A stretch of DNA of 64,000 nt, from assembly GCF_030814835.1 (NCBI RefSeq), contig NZ_JAUSVS010000001.1, positions 873,001-937,000 of the forward strand, read 5' to 3'. Made by a program: the position numbers and the translations under genes. Shown here one piece after another: positions 51,712-60,448 of this stretch. The notes under the pieces are model-generated. The model was not told the DNA's origin and ran no database searches. It was given only the letters and a program-made list of their open reading frames with translations. Within the stretch, counting starts at the first letter, position 1. Every line of letters starts with the position of its first letter. The stretch comes from Caulobacter ginsengisoli. GTDB taxonomy: Bacteria; Pseudomonadota; Alphaproteobacteria; Caulobacterales; Caulobacteraceae.

Positions 51712-52076
51712 TCACCCATCCGACCGCCCTGGAGCTGATCGACGCGGTGATCGGCTTCATCGAGCAGCGCGCCGCCCCACAGCTCAAGGACCGCGACGCC
51801 TTCCACGCCCGGGTGGCGGTCAACGCGCTCGCCGCCGTGCGCCGCGAGATCGAGTTCGGCCCGGCCGCCGAGGCGGCCGCGGTCGAGCGGCTGAAGGCCA
51901 TCCTCGGCCGCGACGGTGACTTCATCGAACTGAATGAGGCGCTGGCCGCCGGCATACAGGACGGCAGCATCGACGCGGCCGATCCGGCGGTGGCGGCCCA
52001 CCTCAAGGCCTCGATCATCGACCAGGTGCGGATCGACCAGCCCAACTATTCGGGCCTGAAGGCGCTGACGGGCTGA
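51708..52076 (+). CDS. DUF6285 protein
   Basis: 122 residues from the ATG that overlaps the phosphotransferase stop. Short alpha-helical protein: LIDAVIGFIEQRAAPQLKDRDAFHARVAVNALAAVRREIE and IDQVRIDQPNYSGLKAL. The family is known only as the partner encoded after APH-like kinases. No catalytic residues are recognisable. It may be an accessory subunit. It overlaps the next gene by 1 bp. Confidence 0.75.
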   Translation: MITHPTALELIDAVIGFIEQRAAPQLKDRDAFHARVAVNALAAVRREIEFGPAAEAAAVERLKAILGRDGDFIELNEALAAGIQDGSIDAADPAVAAHLKASIIDQVRIDQPNYSGLKALTG

Positions 52077-52756
52077 TGCTGGAGCCGTTTGGGCCGGAAA
52101 TCTGGATTTCGGCCGGCCCCGAGGCCGACGTCGCCGGCTTCCGTTACCCGACCCGCATGGCCGTCATCCGGCTTTCCGGCGGCAGCCTGATGATCTGGTC
52201 GCCCGTCGCCCTGACCGAACCGCTGAAAGCCGCCGTGGAGGCCCTGGGAACGGTGCGCCACATCGTGCCGCCCAATTCGCTGCACCACCTGCATGTCGCC
52301 GATTGGCAGGCGGTCTACCCCAAGGCCACAACCTACGCCCCGCCAGGCCTCCGGAAGAAGCGGCCCGACCTCGCCTTCCAGGCCGATCTCGCCGAGGGCC
52401 TGCACCCCTGGGCCGGAGAGGTCGATCAGGTCGTCTTCGAGGGCAACGCCATCACGGCGGAAGTCGTGTTCTTCCACCGCGCGAGCCAGACAGCGATCTT
52501 CACCGACCTGCTGCAGCAGTTCCCGCGCGGCTGGTTCACCGGCTGGCGCGCCCTGGTCGCGAAGCTGGACCACATGACTGACCCTGAACCCGCCGTGCCG
52601 CAGAAGTTCCGACTGGCCTTCATCGGTCGGCGCCAAGCTCGAGCGGCCCTGCAGGCCATATTGACCTGGCCGGCCGAGAAGGTCCTGATGGCGCATGGCC
52701 AACCGATCCAGCACGACGGACAGGACTTCATCAGGCGGGCGTTTCGCTGGCTTTAG
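52076..52756 (+). CDS. DUF4336 metallo-beta-lactamase-like protein
   Basis: 226 residues. It resembles the DUF4336 group, which has a metallo-beta-lactamase-like fold: MAVIRLSGGSLMIWSPVALTEPLKAAVEAL, RHIVPPNSLHHLHVADW (metal-binding His pair), HRASQTAIFTDLLQQFP and VLMAHGQPIQHDGQDF. The canonical H-x-H-x-D-H motif is only partly kept, so hydrolytic activity is uncertain. It overlaps the following small secreted-protein gene by about 62 nt. Confidence 0.65.
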   Translation: MLEPFGPEIWISAGPEADVAGFRYPTRMAVIRLSGGSLMIWSPVALTEPLKAAVEALGTVRHIVPPNSLHHLHVADWQAVYPKATTYAPPGLRKKRPDLAFQADLAEGLHPWAGEVDQVVFEGNAITAEVVFFHRASQTAIFTDLLQQFPRGWFTGWRALVAKLDHMTDPEPAVPQKFRLAFIGRRQARAALQAILTWPAEKVLMAHGQPIQHDGQDFIRRAFRWL

Positions 52757-53102
52757 CCTGCTGCTCCTGGGCGCCTGCGCCACCACGGCCGCCGCCATCC
52801 CGCTGGAGCGCTTCACCGCCAAGCCCGACTTCCCCTGCGCGGTGAGCGTGGAATTCACCAGCGCCTGCTGCGGCATCAACCGCGCCGCCTATGACGCCAT
52901 CACCGTCCAGGCCCCCAAGCTGCGCGGCGTGATCCGGGCTGGCATCTGGACCTGGGGCCGTGAGGGCGAACAGACCCTGTGCCTGGTCACCAGCCACGGC
53001 GACGACGCCTTCGCGGCGCTGACGGCGCGGAAATATCCGACGACCAACGGCGCCAGCACCTGGGTGGTCCGGGGCGAAAAGCGGGTGAAGCTCGAGCCCT
53101 AA
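52695..53102 (+). CDS. Small putative lipoprotein
   Basis: 135 residues; the start ATG lies inside the preceding gene. After a short basic N-terminus, FAGFSLLLLGAC ends in a lipobox-like sequence (LGAC), so Cys28 could be lipidated. The mature part has FPCAVSVEFTSACCGINRAAYDAI and three further Cys-containing stretches. No family is recognised. The overlap suggests translational coupling to the DUF4336 gene, but the start is not certain. Confidence 0.5.
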   Translation: MANRSSTTDRTSSGGRFAGFSLLLLGACATTAAAIPLERFTAKPDFPCAVSVEFTSACCGINRAAYDAITVQAPKLRGVIRAGIWTWGREGEQTLCLVTSHGDDAFAALTARKYPTTNGASTWVVRGEKRVKLEP

Positions 53103-53110
53103 GCGACTGG

Positions 53111-54340
53111 CTATTCTGGCATTTTCCGAAGTTTCCTGAGCGGCGAGAAGATCAGGATCATCTGTCCGGCAATGATCCCCAGGGCGCCGACCCACATGGT
53201 CGGACGGATGCCGAAATGCTCGGCCGCCACCCCGCCGACGATAGCGCCCACGACCGCCATGGCTCCGGTCGCCACGTGGAAGACGGCGCCCGTGCGGCCC
53301 AGCGCCTCCCGCGGAAAGACGGTCTGCCTTAGCGTGCTGGCCGGGACCATGGCCGCTACGGCGAAGGCGTCGCCGAACCACTGGCCGATCATCAGCACGA
53401 TCGTGCCGCCCAGCACACTGGCCGGGGCCAGCGGGATGAGCACGGCCGAGACCGCCGAGATCGTGCCCATGACCAGGATGGCCGGCCCCGGCCCCAGCCG
53501 CGCCACCGACATCCGGGCCAGCAGCGCGCCGGAGAGGGCCCCTACCCCGCCGACCGCGATGGTCACGCCCATCAGGCTGGTGGAGAGGCCCAGGGTCTTG
53601 ATGCCGAACAGCATGTAGAGGCTGGCGAAGAACGAACCGAAGAAGGTCTGCACGACGGTCATGATCAGCATGGGACGGATCAGCGGCTGGGCCATGACCG
53701 CCTCGAAGCCGAACTTAAGGTCGGCCAGCCAGTGCTGATCGCGCTGGCGCGGAATCGGCGGCGGCTCGACCTGGCGGATCGTCCCCAGCGACAGGGCCGA
53801 GACCACATAGGTGGCGGCGTCGACCAGGATGGCGATGGGCGGGGTGAAGATCTGGAACAGCACCCCGGCCAGGGCCGGCCCGCCGATCTCGGCCGTCGAT
53901 TCGGTGACGGCCAGCTTGGCGTTGCCTTCCAGCAGGTCGGGCTTGCCGATCAGGCTGGGCAGATAGGCGTGGTCGGCGATGTCGAAGAGCACGCTGGCGG
54001 CGCCGATCAGGGCGGCCACGCCATAGAGCTGCGGCATGGTCAGCCAGTGCGTCCAGGCCGCCAGCGGCACGGTCATCAGCAGGGCGGCCCGGAACAGGTC
54101 CGCGCCGATCAGGATCGGCCGGCGGCGGGCGCTGTCGACCCAGCCCCCGCCGAAGATGCCGACGATCAGGCCGGGACCACGGCTGAGGGCCGCCAGCAGG
54201 CCCAGCTGAGCCGGCGTGGCGTCGAGCGTGAGGATGGCGGCGAGCGGAATACCCTCGCGGGTGATACGCGCACCAAAGGATGAGATGGCCTGGGCCGCCC
54301 ATAGTTTCAGAAAGTCGGCATGACGCCAAAGGTTGGGCAT
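53111..54340 (-). CDS. MFS transporter (EntS/MFS_3-like)
   Basis: 409 residues with about twelve hydrophobic spans. The N-terminus LWRHADFLKLWAAQAISSFG and the loop GGGWVDSARRRPILIGADL (the MFS motif A between spans 2 and 3) place it in the major facilitator superfamily. ADHAYLPSLIGKPDLLEGNA is characteristic of the enterobactin-exporter-like branch (EntS-type), often annotated as drug or siderophore efflux. Substrate unknown. The gene has no operon partners; its stop lies 8 bp from the convergent lipoprotein gene. Confidence 0.85.
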   Translation of the reverse strand: MPNLWRHADFLKLWAAQAISSFGARITREGIPLAAILTLDATPAQLGLLAALSRGPGLIVGIFGGGWVDSARRRPILIGADLFRAALLMTVPLAAWTHWLTMPQLYGVAALIGAASVLFDIADHAYLPSLIGKPDLLEGNAKLAVTESTAEIGGPALAGVLFQIFTPPIAILVDAATYVVSALSLGTIRQVEPPPIPRQRDQHWLADLKFGFEAVMAQPLIRPMLIMTVVQTFFGSFFASLYMLFGIKTLGLSTSLMGVTIAVGGVGALSGALLARMSVARLGPGPAILVMGTISAVSAVLIPLAPASVLGGTIVLMIGQWFGDAFAVAAMVPASTLRQTVFPREALGRTGAVFHVATGAMAVVGAIVGGVAAEHFGIRPTMWVGALGIIAGQMILIFSPLRKLRKMPE

Positions 54341-54468
54341 CGAGTGTCCATAAGCATGAGGAATCGCGCGGGCGCGCGTCTGGCGCGCTCCGATGAGGTC
54401 GAAGGTCGATCAGCGAACTGAGACCCTAAGCGGTTGTGGTGACCTGCATGGCGTGACTCCCCCGAACT

Positions 54469-55650
54469 CTACTGCCGAGGCGCGGGCAGCATGGCCTTTG
54501 AACCCCGGCCTTGCAAGACCGCGATCCGGGCCAGGGCGTCGGCCTCGATGTCCGCATAGAAGAGGTTGTAGGGCGCGACCTTCAGCCGGTCGGCCCAGCC
54601 GCCGCTGCGCTTGAACACCGTCGACTTGGGCCGGGTCACGCGCAGGATGCCGTCCTTGCACCAGGCCGTGACCTCGCGCTTGAGCAGCGGCGGGCGCACG
54701 CCCCATTCCAGGCCGGTGGCGTTGACCGCCCCCAGCGCCTCGCGCGGCTGGCTGTGCTCACCACCCTGGCCGCCGGTCAGCGGGTTGACGCAGAGGGCGG
54801 GACTGTCGTCGAGGGTCTCCAGCTCGTTGGTCGGGGTCCAGACCAGGGACCGCGACAGGCGGTCGGGCGCATCGATGTCGCCGTCGCGCAGGCTGTTCCA
54901 GGCCAGCACGCAGCCGGTCTGCTGGCGGCTCAGGCAGGCCGGGATGGCGACGCCCGGGGCATAGGAGGCGGCGGGGACCACGGTCTCGATCAGATAGGCG
55001 CCGGCGAAACGGGCCCGCAGCCTGGGATCGGTGGCCACCTCGTCGCGCAACAGGCGTGCGGCCAGCAGCCCGCCCTGCTCGACCCCGACGATGACGAACG
55101 GCCGCTCGCCCCCGTCATGGGCCAGCCAGTAGCGGAAGGCGGCCAGCACGTCGCCATAGGCGAAGGCGCGGGCCTGGCGGGCGTCCTCGCGCAGGGTCAG
55201 CTGGCTGTAGAGGCTGGCCTGGCGATAGCGCGGCGCGAAAATGCGCCCGACCCGCACGAAGGGCCCGGCATAGTTGGGCAGCATGACCCGCTCCAGCAGC
55301 CGGCTGGACTTGCCGTCCCGGAACGGCGCGTTCCAGTGCTCGCCGCCGTCATAGGTGGTGGGGTGGATGAAGAAGACGTCGGCCGGCGGGTCCTCGGCGC
55401 TCGGCTGGGCGGGTCTGGCCGGCAGCAGGGCCCAGGCCTTGGCCTCGGCATAGTTGGGCGCGCGCGGCGGCCGGTAGGCCTGGAACGGAACCTTGGGATC
55501 CAGCGAGGTGCGCAGGATGTCGACCCGGAACACGATGGCCGCCACCACCAGCATCAGCAGGGTCACCGTCCCGGCGATGTAGAACCACAGCCGCGCGCCT
55601 CGGAGAGGGCCGGTGTCGGGCGTCGTGGTGTCAGGCGGCGTGTTGGCCAT
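54469..55650 (-). CDS. DUF3089 alpha/beta-hydrolase-like protein lacking the usual nucleophile
   Basis: 393 residues. One membrane anchor near the N-terminus (LWFYIAGTVTLLMLVVAAIVF) precedes a DUF3089 domain: VFFIHPTTYDGGEHWNAPF, GPFVRVGRIFAPRYRQASLY and AFRYWLAHDGGERPFVIVG. The nucleophile elbow reads VGVEQGG, where the family usually has G-H-S-Q-G, so the Ser is replaced by Glu. Near the C-terminus the segment LKVAPYNLFYADIEADAL has lost the His usually found before D-Y-N-L-F. If family memory is right, this is a pseudoenzyme. Periplasmic or membrane-attached. Confidence 0.68.
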   Translation of the reverse strand: MANTPPDTTTPDTGPLRGARLWFYIAGTVTLLMLVVAAIVFRVDILRTSLDPKVPFQAYRPPRAPNYAEAKAWALLPARPAQPSAEDPPADVFFIHPTTYDGGEHWNAPFRDGKSSRLLERVMLPNYAGPFVRVGRIFAPRYRQASLYSQLTLREDARQARAFAYGDVLAAFRYWLAHDGGERPFVIVGVEQGGLLAARLLRDEVATDPRLRARFAGAYLIETVVPAASYAPGVAIPACLSRQQTGCVLAWNSLRDGDIDAPDRLSRSLVWTPTNELETLDDSPALCVNPLTGGQGGEHSQPREALGAVNATGLEWGVRPPLLKREVTAWCKDGILRVTRPKSTVFKRSGGWADRLKVAPYNLFYADIEADALARIAVLQGRGSKAMLPAPRQ

Positions 55651-55696
55651 GAGCGATGGGTAGCAGACCCGCCCCCAACCCTTAAAGCCCCTCCGC

Positions 55697-56899
55697 CTAA
55701 GCCCCCTCGCGCCCGACGATGGCCACCGAGCAGACGTTGGTGCTGGGCGAGCCGCCGAGGTTGTGGGTCATGCCGAACACCGGGTCCTTGAGCTGCCGCT
55801 CGCCAGCCCGGCCCTGCAGCTGCAGATACATCTCGTAGAGCATGCGCAGGCCCGAGGCGCCGATCGGGTGGCCAAAGCATTTCAGCCCGCCGTCGATCTG
55901 GCAGGGCACCCCGCCGTCGGCGTCGTAGAAGCCGTCCATAACGTCGCGCCAGCCCTGGCCCTCGGGGCTGATGAACAGGTCCTCCATGGTCACCAGCTCG
56001 GTGATCGAGAAGCAGTCATGCACCTCCATCATGCTGATCTGCTCGCGCGGCCGCTCGATCCCGGCCTCGCGATAGGCCTTGCCGGCGGCGATGCGGGCGG
56101 TGTGGAAGTAGCTGCCATCCCACTGATTATACTGGCTTTCATAGCCGTTGGAGACCGACAGCTGCAGGGCCTTGACCGTCACCAGGTCGCGCTTGCCCAG
56201 GGCCCGGGCGATCTCGGGCGTGGTGACGATGGCCGCCGCCGCCCCGTCCGACACGCCGCAGCAGTCGAACAGACCCAGCGGGTCGGCGATCATCGGGGCG
56301 TTCAGCGCCTGCTCCTCGGTGATCGGCTTGCGCAGGTGGGCCTTGGCGTTCTTGGCGCCGTTGGCGTGGCTCTTGACCGAGACATGGGCGATGGCCCGCT
56401 TCAGCTCGTCCCAGGAGACCCCGTGCTTGGCGCGGTAGGCGCTGGCCAGTTGGGCGAAGTTGCCGGGGGCCGAGCCGTTGGGCGCGACCTGTGGGGCCAG
56501 GGTGCCGGGCTGGCCGGTCGGCAGGCCGCCGTAGCCGGTGTCCTTCAGCTTCTCCATGCCGACGGCGAGCGCGATGTCGGCGGCGCCGGCGGCCACGGCG
56601 TAGACCGCGCCGCGGAAGGCTTCCGAGCCCGAGGCGCAGAAGTTCTCCACCCGCGTCACGGCGATGTTGGGCAGGCGCAGGGCCATGGCCAGGGGCGTGC
56701 CGCCCTTCCCGGCCCCGATCTCGTCGATATGGGTCGAGAACCAGGCCGCATCGAGCTGGCTCTGCTCGATGCCGGCGTCGGTCATGGCCTCTAGATAGGC
56801 CTCGACCATCAGGTCCTCGGGGCCGGCGTCCCAGCGCTCCCCGAATTTCGAGCAGCCCATGCCCAGAATGGCGACCTTGTCGCGGATGCCAGCAGCCAT
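55697..56899 (-). CDS. Thiolase-family acetyl-CoA acetyltransferase (SCP-x-like)
   Basis: 400 residues from the ATG at 56899; the frame remains open upstream but the ATG follows AGGAGA. VAILGMGCSKFGERWDAGPEDL is the typical N-terminus. TRVENFCASGSEAFRGAVYA holds the acyl-accepting Cys, HDCFSITELVTMEDL the middle motif, and GGLKCFGHPIGASGLRMLYEMY the catalytic G-H-P-x-G. It probably cleaves 3-ketoacyl-CoA in lipid or sterol side-chain breakdown. It lies 14 bp downstream of the HMGS-like gene on the same strand. Confidence 0.85.
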   Translation of the reverse strand: MAAGIRDKVAILGMGCSKFGERWDAGPEDLMVEAYLEAMTDAGIEQSQLDAAWFSTHIDEIGAGKGGTPLAMALRLPNIAVTRVENFCASGSEAFRGAVYAVAAGAADIALAVGMEKLKDTGYGGLPTGQPGTLAPQVAPNGSAPGNFAQLASAYRAKHGVSWDELKRAIAHVSVKSHANGAKNAKAHLRKPITEEQALNAPMIADPLGLFDCCGVSDGAAAAIVTTPEIARALGKRDLVTVKALQLSVSNGYESQYNQWDGSYFHTARIAAGKAYREAGIERPREQISMMEVHDCFSITELVTMEDLFISPEGQGWRDVMDGFYDADGGVPCQIDGGLKCFGHPIGASGLRMLYEMYLQLQGRAGERQLKDPVFGMTHNLGGSPSTNVCSVAIVGREGA

Positions 56900-56913
56900 G
56901 TCGGTTTCTCCTG

Positions 56914-58395
56914 CTATTCGGCGGCCAGCGCTTGGGCGTTGGCGGTGCGGTCGGGGACGGCCTTCCAGAAGTAGCGGCGGAAACCGCGCTTCTCGTCGAC
57001 CTCTTTCAGGCGGAAGGCCATGCGCACGGCCATGCCGGTCTCGACATCGCCCTGCTCGACATCGGTGATGTCCATGAATATGCGGCCGCCGCCTTCGAAA
57101 ACCACGGTGCCGTAATGGTTTGGCGGCGACATCGAATAGGTCAGGAAGTCGGCCGACCAGGTCAGGATGGTCGCGGTGCGGTCGGCGAACTTGTAGGGAT
57201 CCTGGGTGTCGACGGCGGGATTGTTCGGCGCCACCGAGATGCGGGTGCGGGGATACTGCACCACGCCGGTCTCGCGGCAACGGCCGCCGACCAGGCCCAG
57301 GATCTGATCGCTGTTGCGGTAGAGGGTGGTCAGGGCGGTCTTGTTGTCCTTCTCCGCCCGCATGCCCTTCTCCCATTCGACAAGGCCGTTGAAGAACAGG
57401 AATTTCAGATAGTTGGTCTCTTCTTTTCGATCGGCCAGAGAGCCGGTCACGCCCCGCGCCGGCCTGGCGGCGGCGACGCCCTCCCCGACCTTCAACAACA
57501 TGGCCTCTGCGCCCTGGCCGAACTGGGCGACCAGGATCAGATCGCCCGGCTTGGCCTGTTCCAGCGTGTGGGCCAGCATGACCAGGGCGTGGGCGCAGCC
57601 GGTTTCCCCTAGCGTTGAGGCAAGGTTGTCGCGCACCGCCTCGGCCGGGATGCCGGCGCCCTTGGCCAGGGTGGCGGCCATACCGGCGAAGGTCGAGGGG
57701 AAGCAGAAGTGGGTGACGGCCGAGGCCTCGACCTTGGCGGTCGCCAGCGCCTTGGCGATGACCGGCGGGACCAGCTTGGCGATACCCTCGTCACGGATCC
57801 AGCGTTCTTCCCAAGAATAATCAAACTCTTGGTCGGCAGACCTGAAGTGGTCGACGAAATCGTCGGTGACCACGCCATAACCCAGAACCTCGGCCGCACC
57901 GCCATCCGGCGTGATCAGGAAGGCTGCTGCCCCGTCACCGAAATCGAGCTCCTGCGCCGAGGCGGCTCTCGCCCGGCGGTGGTCGGCGGCGATCACCAGC
58001 GACTGGGCTGCCCCGCCCCCGGCGACCGCGATCCAGGCCTGGGCGAGCGCGGTCAGGCCGCAGCGTTGCGAGCCGGTGACGTCGGTGGCGCTGAGCTGTT
58101 TCTCCAGGGTCAGGGCGGCGGCCACCACCCCGGCGTTCAGCCGGTCGGCGAACGGCGCGGTGGTGGAGGCGAAATACAGGGAATCGATGGCGGAGCGGTC
58201 ATCGCCCGGCCCCAGCGCGTCGCGGCCCGCCTCGACCGCCATGGTCAGCGCGTCCTCGTCCCAGTTGGCCATGGACCGCTCGCCCTTGGCCTTGCCCATC
58301 AGGTTCGGCGCCACCCAGGCGTTGGCGGTGGCGGCGGCCTTGCGGCTCAGACGCAGGCGCGGGGCATAGGCGCCCCAGGCGGCGATCCCGACCAT
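56914..58395 (-). CDS. HMG-CoA synthase-like protein with a C-terminal OB-fold (DUF35) domain
   Basis: 493 residues from the ATG at 58395. Residues 1-320 form a thiolase-superfamily domain: VGIAAWGAYAPRLRL, VTGSQRCGLTALAQAW (active Cys) and DLILVAQFGQGAEAMLLKV. The C-terminal about 130 residues carry LVGGRCRETGVVQYPRTRIS, an OB-fold partner domain of the kind that usually has a C-x-x-C zinc ribbon; only one Cys remains here. Such proteins act with thiolases in acyl-CoA pathways. The paired gene at 55697-56899 supports this. Confidence 0.78.
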   Translation of the reverse strand: MVGIAAWGAYAPRLRLSRKAAATANAWVAPNLMGKAKGERSMANWDEDALTMAVEAGRDALGPGDDRSAIDSLYFASTTAPFADRLNAGVVAAALTLEKQLSATDVTGSQRCGLTALAQAWIAVAGGGAAQSLVIAADHRRARAASAQELDFGDGAAAFLITPDGGAAEVLGYGVVTDDFVDHFRSADQEFDYSWEERWIRDEGIAKLVPPVIAKALATAKVEASAVTHFCFPSTFAGMAATLAKGAGIPAEAVRDNLASTLGETGCAHALVMLAHTLEQAKPGDLILVAQFGQGAEAMLLKVGEGVAAARPARGVTGSLADRKEETNYLKFLFFNGLVEWEKGMRAEKDNKTALTTLYRNSDQILGLVGGRCRETGVVQYPRTRISVAPNNPAVDTQDPYKFADRTATILTWSADFLTYSMSPPNHYGTVVFEGGGRIFMDITDVEQGDVETGMAVRMAFRLKEVDEKRGFRRYFWKAVPDRTANAQALAAE

Positions 58396-58497
58396 CGGTT
58401 GGCTCCGTCGTTTCCTCTTGAGCCGAGTTTGGCGCCGGGGATGAGGCCGGGCAACGCTGTCGCAACGGAAGCACTTGACGAACCGGGCCACATGAGA

Positions 58498-58513
58498 ATA
58501 ACCATTTGGTTAT
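58498..58513. promoter_or_regulatory. ArsR operator, inverted repeat overlapping its own start
   Basis: ATAACCA (58498-58504), 2-nt spacer TT, TGGTTAT (58507-58513): perfect 7-bp arms. The ATG of the ArsR-type regulator (58512) lies in the right arm. The position, directly at the start of the regulator gene and 100 bp before the minus-strand HMGS-like gene, suggests autoregulation by the ArsR protein. Confidence 0.65.
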
Positions 58514-58859
58514 GGAACTACTCGGTTATGGAAATCCGGCGCGGCTCGACGCCACCTTCGCGGCCCTGGCCGACCCGACACGCCGGGCCATCCTGGCGCG
58601 GCTGGCGCAGGGCGAGGCCTCGGTAACGGAGCTGGCGCGGCCGTTCGCCATGAGCCAACCGGCCATCTCCAAGCATCTGAAGGTGCTGGAACGCGCCGGC
58701 CTGGTGTCGCGCGGCAAGGACCAGCAGCGCCGTCCGGTGCGGGTGCAGGCCCAGCCCCTGGCCGAGGCCAACGCCTGGATCGAGGACTACCGCCGCATCC
58801 TGGAGGCCAACTACCGGCGGCTGGACAGTCTGCTGGCCGAACTGCAGGCCAAGCCATGA
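58512..58859 (+). CDS. ArsR-family transcriptional regulator (SRPBCC-associated type)
   Basis: 115 residues; the TTG at 58506 or the ATG at 58512 could be the start, and both sit in the palindromic operator. DATFAALADPTRRAILARLAQGEASVTELARPFAMSQPAISKHLKVLERAGLVSRGKDQQRRPVRV is a winged helix of the ArsR group that regulates AHSA1-like (SRPBCC) proteins. No metal-binding Cys is seen. It overlaps the AlkD-like gene by 4 bp, and an SRPBCC gene follows, so this is one operon (58512-60395). Confidence 0.9.
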   Translation: MELLGYGNPARLDATFAALADPTRRAILARLAQGEASVTELARPFAMSQPAISKHLKVLERAGLVSRGKDQQRRPVRVQAQPLAEANAWIEDYRRILEANYRRLDSLLAELQAKP

Positions 58860-59518
58860 GCGTCGAGGCCGTCATGAGCGATCTGCGCGCCCTGGCCACC
58901 GAGGCGACACGGCGGGGCATGGGCCGGTTCGGCATCGTCGAGCCGACGGCGCTGGGCGTGACCATGGCCGACCTGCAGAAACTGGCCAAGCGCCTCGGCC
59001 GCGACCACAGCCTGGCGCAGGCGCTCTGGGATACGGACATCTACGAAGCCCGCATGCTGGCCTCGCTGGTCGACGACCCCGCCCAGGTGACCCTAGCGCA
59101 GATGGACCGCTGGCGGGCCGATTTCGGAAGTTGGGCGATCTGCGACACCGTCTGTTTCAAGCTATTCGACCAGGCCCCTGACGCCTGGGGCCGGGTGGCG
59201 CCCTGGTGCGGGCTGAACGACGAGTTCGGCCGGCGCGCCGGCTTTGCCCTGATGGCCTCGATGGCCCTGCACGGACGCCCTGGCGACTACATCGAAGGCC
59301 TGGCCCTGATCGAGCGCCACGCCACCGACGACCGCAATTTCGTGAAGAAGGCCGTGAACTGGGCCCTGCGCGCCATCGGCGGCAGGCGGGATCCGGCGCT
59401 GAAGGCCGCCGCCCTGGAGTCCGCCGAACGGCTGGCGGCCTCCAGCGACAAGACCGCGCGCTGGGTCGGCAAGGACGCCCTGCGGCAATTCACCAAACCC
59501 AAGAGGAAAATCGCATGA
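58856..59518 (+). CDS. DNA alkylation repair protein, AlkD-like
   Basis: 220 residues. The HEAT-like repeat protein has VTMADLQKLAKRLGRDHSLAQALWDTDIYEARMLASLVDDP, GSWAICDTVCFKLFDQ and RHATDDRNFVKKAVNWALRAIGG, which is the standard AlkD/DUF1061 pattern with the conserved W and D residues. These proteins bind and excise alkylated bases (or help in that). It is coupled by 4-bp overlaps to the ArsR gene upstream and the SRPBCC gene downstream. Confidence 0.87.
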   Translation: MSVEAVMSDLRALATEATRRGMGRFGIVEPTALGVTMADLQKLAKRLGRDHSLAQALWDTDIYEARMLASLVDDPAQVTLAQMDRWRADFGSWAICDTVCFKLFDQAPDAWGRVAPWCGLNDEFGRRAGFALMASMALHGRPGDYIEGLALIERHATDDRNFVKKAVNWALRAIGGRRDPALKAAALESAERLAASSDKTARWVGKDALRQFTKPKRKIA

Positions 59519-60003
59519 AGCCCTCCGACGGCCTGACCATCACCACCCCCAGCGACCGCGAAATCGTCACGGTCCGGGCCCTGGCGGCCCCGCGCGCCCT
59601 GGTCTTCGACTGCATGATCCGGCCGGAATTCCTGACGCGCTGGATGCTGGGACCGGACGGCTGGACCATGCCGGTCTGCGAGTTCGAGCCGCGGGTCGGC
59701 GGGCGGTTCCGCTATGTCTGGCGCAACGCCGACGGCGGCGAGATGGGCATGGGCGGCGTCATTCGCGAGTTCGAGCCGCCGAAGCGCATCGTCAACACCC
59801 AGCTGTTCGATGGCGATGAGACCGGGGGCGAGAGCATCGTCACCCTGACGCTGACCGAGGCGGGCGGCGTCACCCTGTTGACGACCAGCGTGCTCTATCC
59901 CTCCCGCGAAACCCGCGACGCCATGCTGCAGTCAGGCATGGCCGACGGCATGGAGGCCGGCTACCGGCGGATGGACGCCTTGCTGGCGGAGATGGGCCGA
60001 TGA
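59515..60003 (+). CDS. SRPBCC (AHSA1-like) protein
   Basis: 162 residues. RALAAPRALVFDCMIRPEFLTRWMLGPDGW is the hallmark of AHSA1/START-like proteins, then FEPRVGGRFRYVWRNADGGE and MGGVIREFEPPKRIVNTQLF. They hold a hydrophobic cavity for a small ligand. Together with an ArsR regulator it forms a common ArsR-SRPBCC pair. The ligand is unknown. The next gene overlaps it by 4 bp. Confidence 0.9.
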   Translation: MKPSDGLTITTPSDREIVTVRALAAPRALVFDCMIRPEFLTRWMLGPDGWTMPVCEFEPRVGGRFRYVWRNADGGEMGMGGVIREFEPPKRIVNTQLFDGDETGGESIVTLTLTEAGGVTLLTTSVLYPSRETRDAMLQSGMADGMEAGYRRMDALLAEMGR

Positions 60004-60395
60004 TCGTGCGCATCCTCCGGAGCACCGGCGCTGTCCTGGCGGGCTTCGTCGCGGTGGTGGTGCTGTCGATGGCCACCGACGCCGTCCTGCACGCCGTCAA
60101 ATACTATCCGCCGGAGAGCGAGGGGATGTGGGACCCGGTGCAGAACGCCGTCGCCCTCGCCTATCGCAGCCTGTTCACCGTCGTCGGCGGCTGGCTCACC
60201 GCCCGCCTCGCGCCGACCGCGCCGATGATCCACGCCGGTGTTCTCTCGGTGCTGGGTCTGGCCGGCGGGTTGGCGGGGGTGATCGTCACCTGGAACATGA
60301 ACCTGGGCCCGCACTGGTATCCGATCGGCCTGGCGGTCGGCGCCGTCCCGCTGACCCTGCTGGGCGGCTGGCTGCGGATGCGCGGCAAGGCTTGA
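60000..60395 (+). CDS. Small inner-membrane protein
   Basis: 131 residues, unrecognised family. Four hydrophobic spans: GAVLAGFVAVVVLSMATDAV, the region of LAYRSLFTVVGGWLTARLAP, VLSVLGLAGGLAGVIVTW and GLAVGAVPLTLLGGWLRM. The spacing and the conserved D in SMATDAV and the Tyr/Pro-rich loop (VKYYPPESEGMW) recur in proteins encoded next to SRPBCC genes. It is the last gene of the ArsR operon (4-bp overlap). Confidence 0.7.
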   Translation: MIVRILRSTGAVLAGFVAVVVLSMATDAVLHAVKYYPPESEGMWDPVQNAVALAYRSLFTVVGGWLTARLAPTAPMIHAGVLSVLGLAGGLAGVIVTWNMNLGPHWYPIGLAVGAVPLTLLGGWLRMRGKA

Positions 60396-60448
60396 ATTCC
60401 TGAGCGACCCGCGTCACGGACAGGCCTTTCCCAGGGGAGGCCTGTCCG

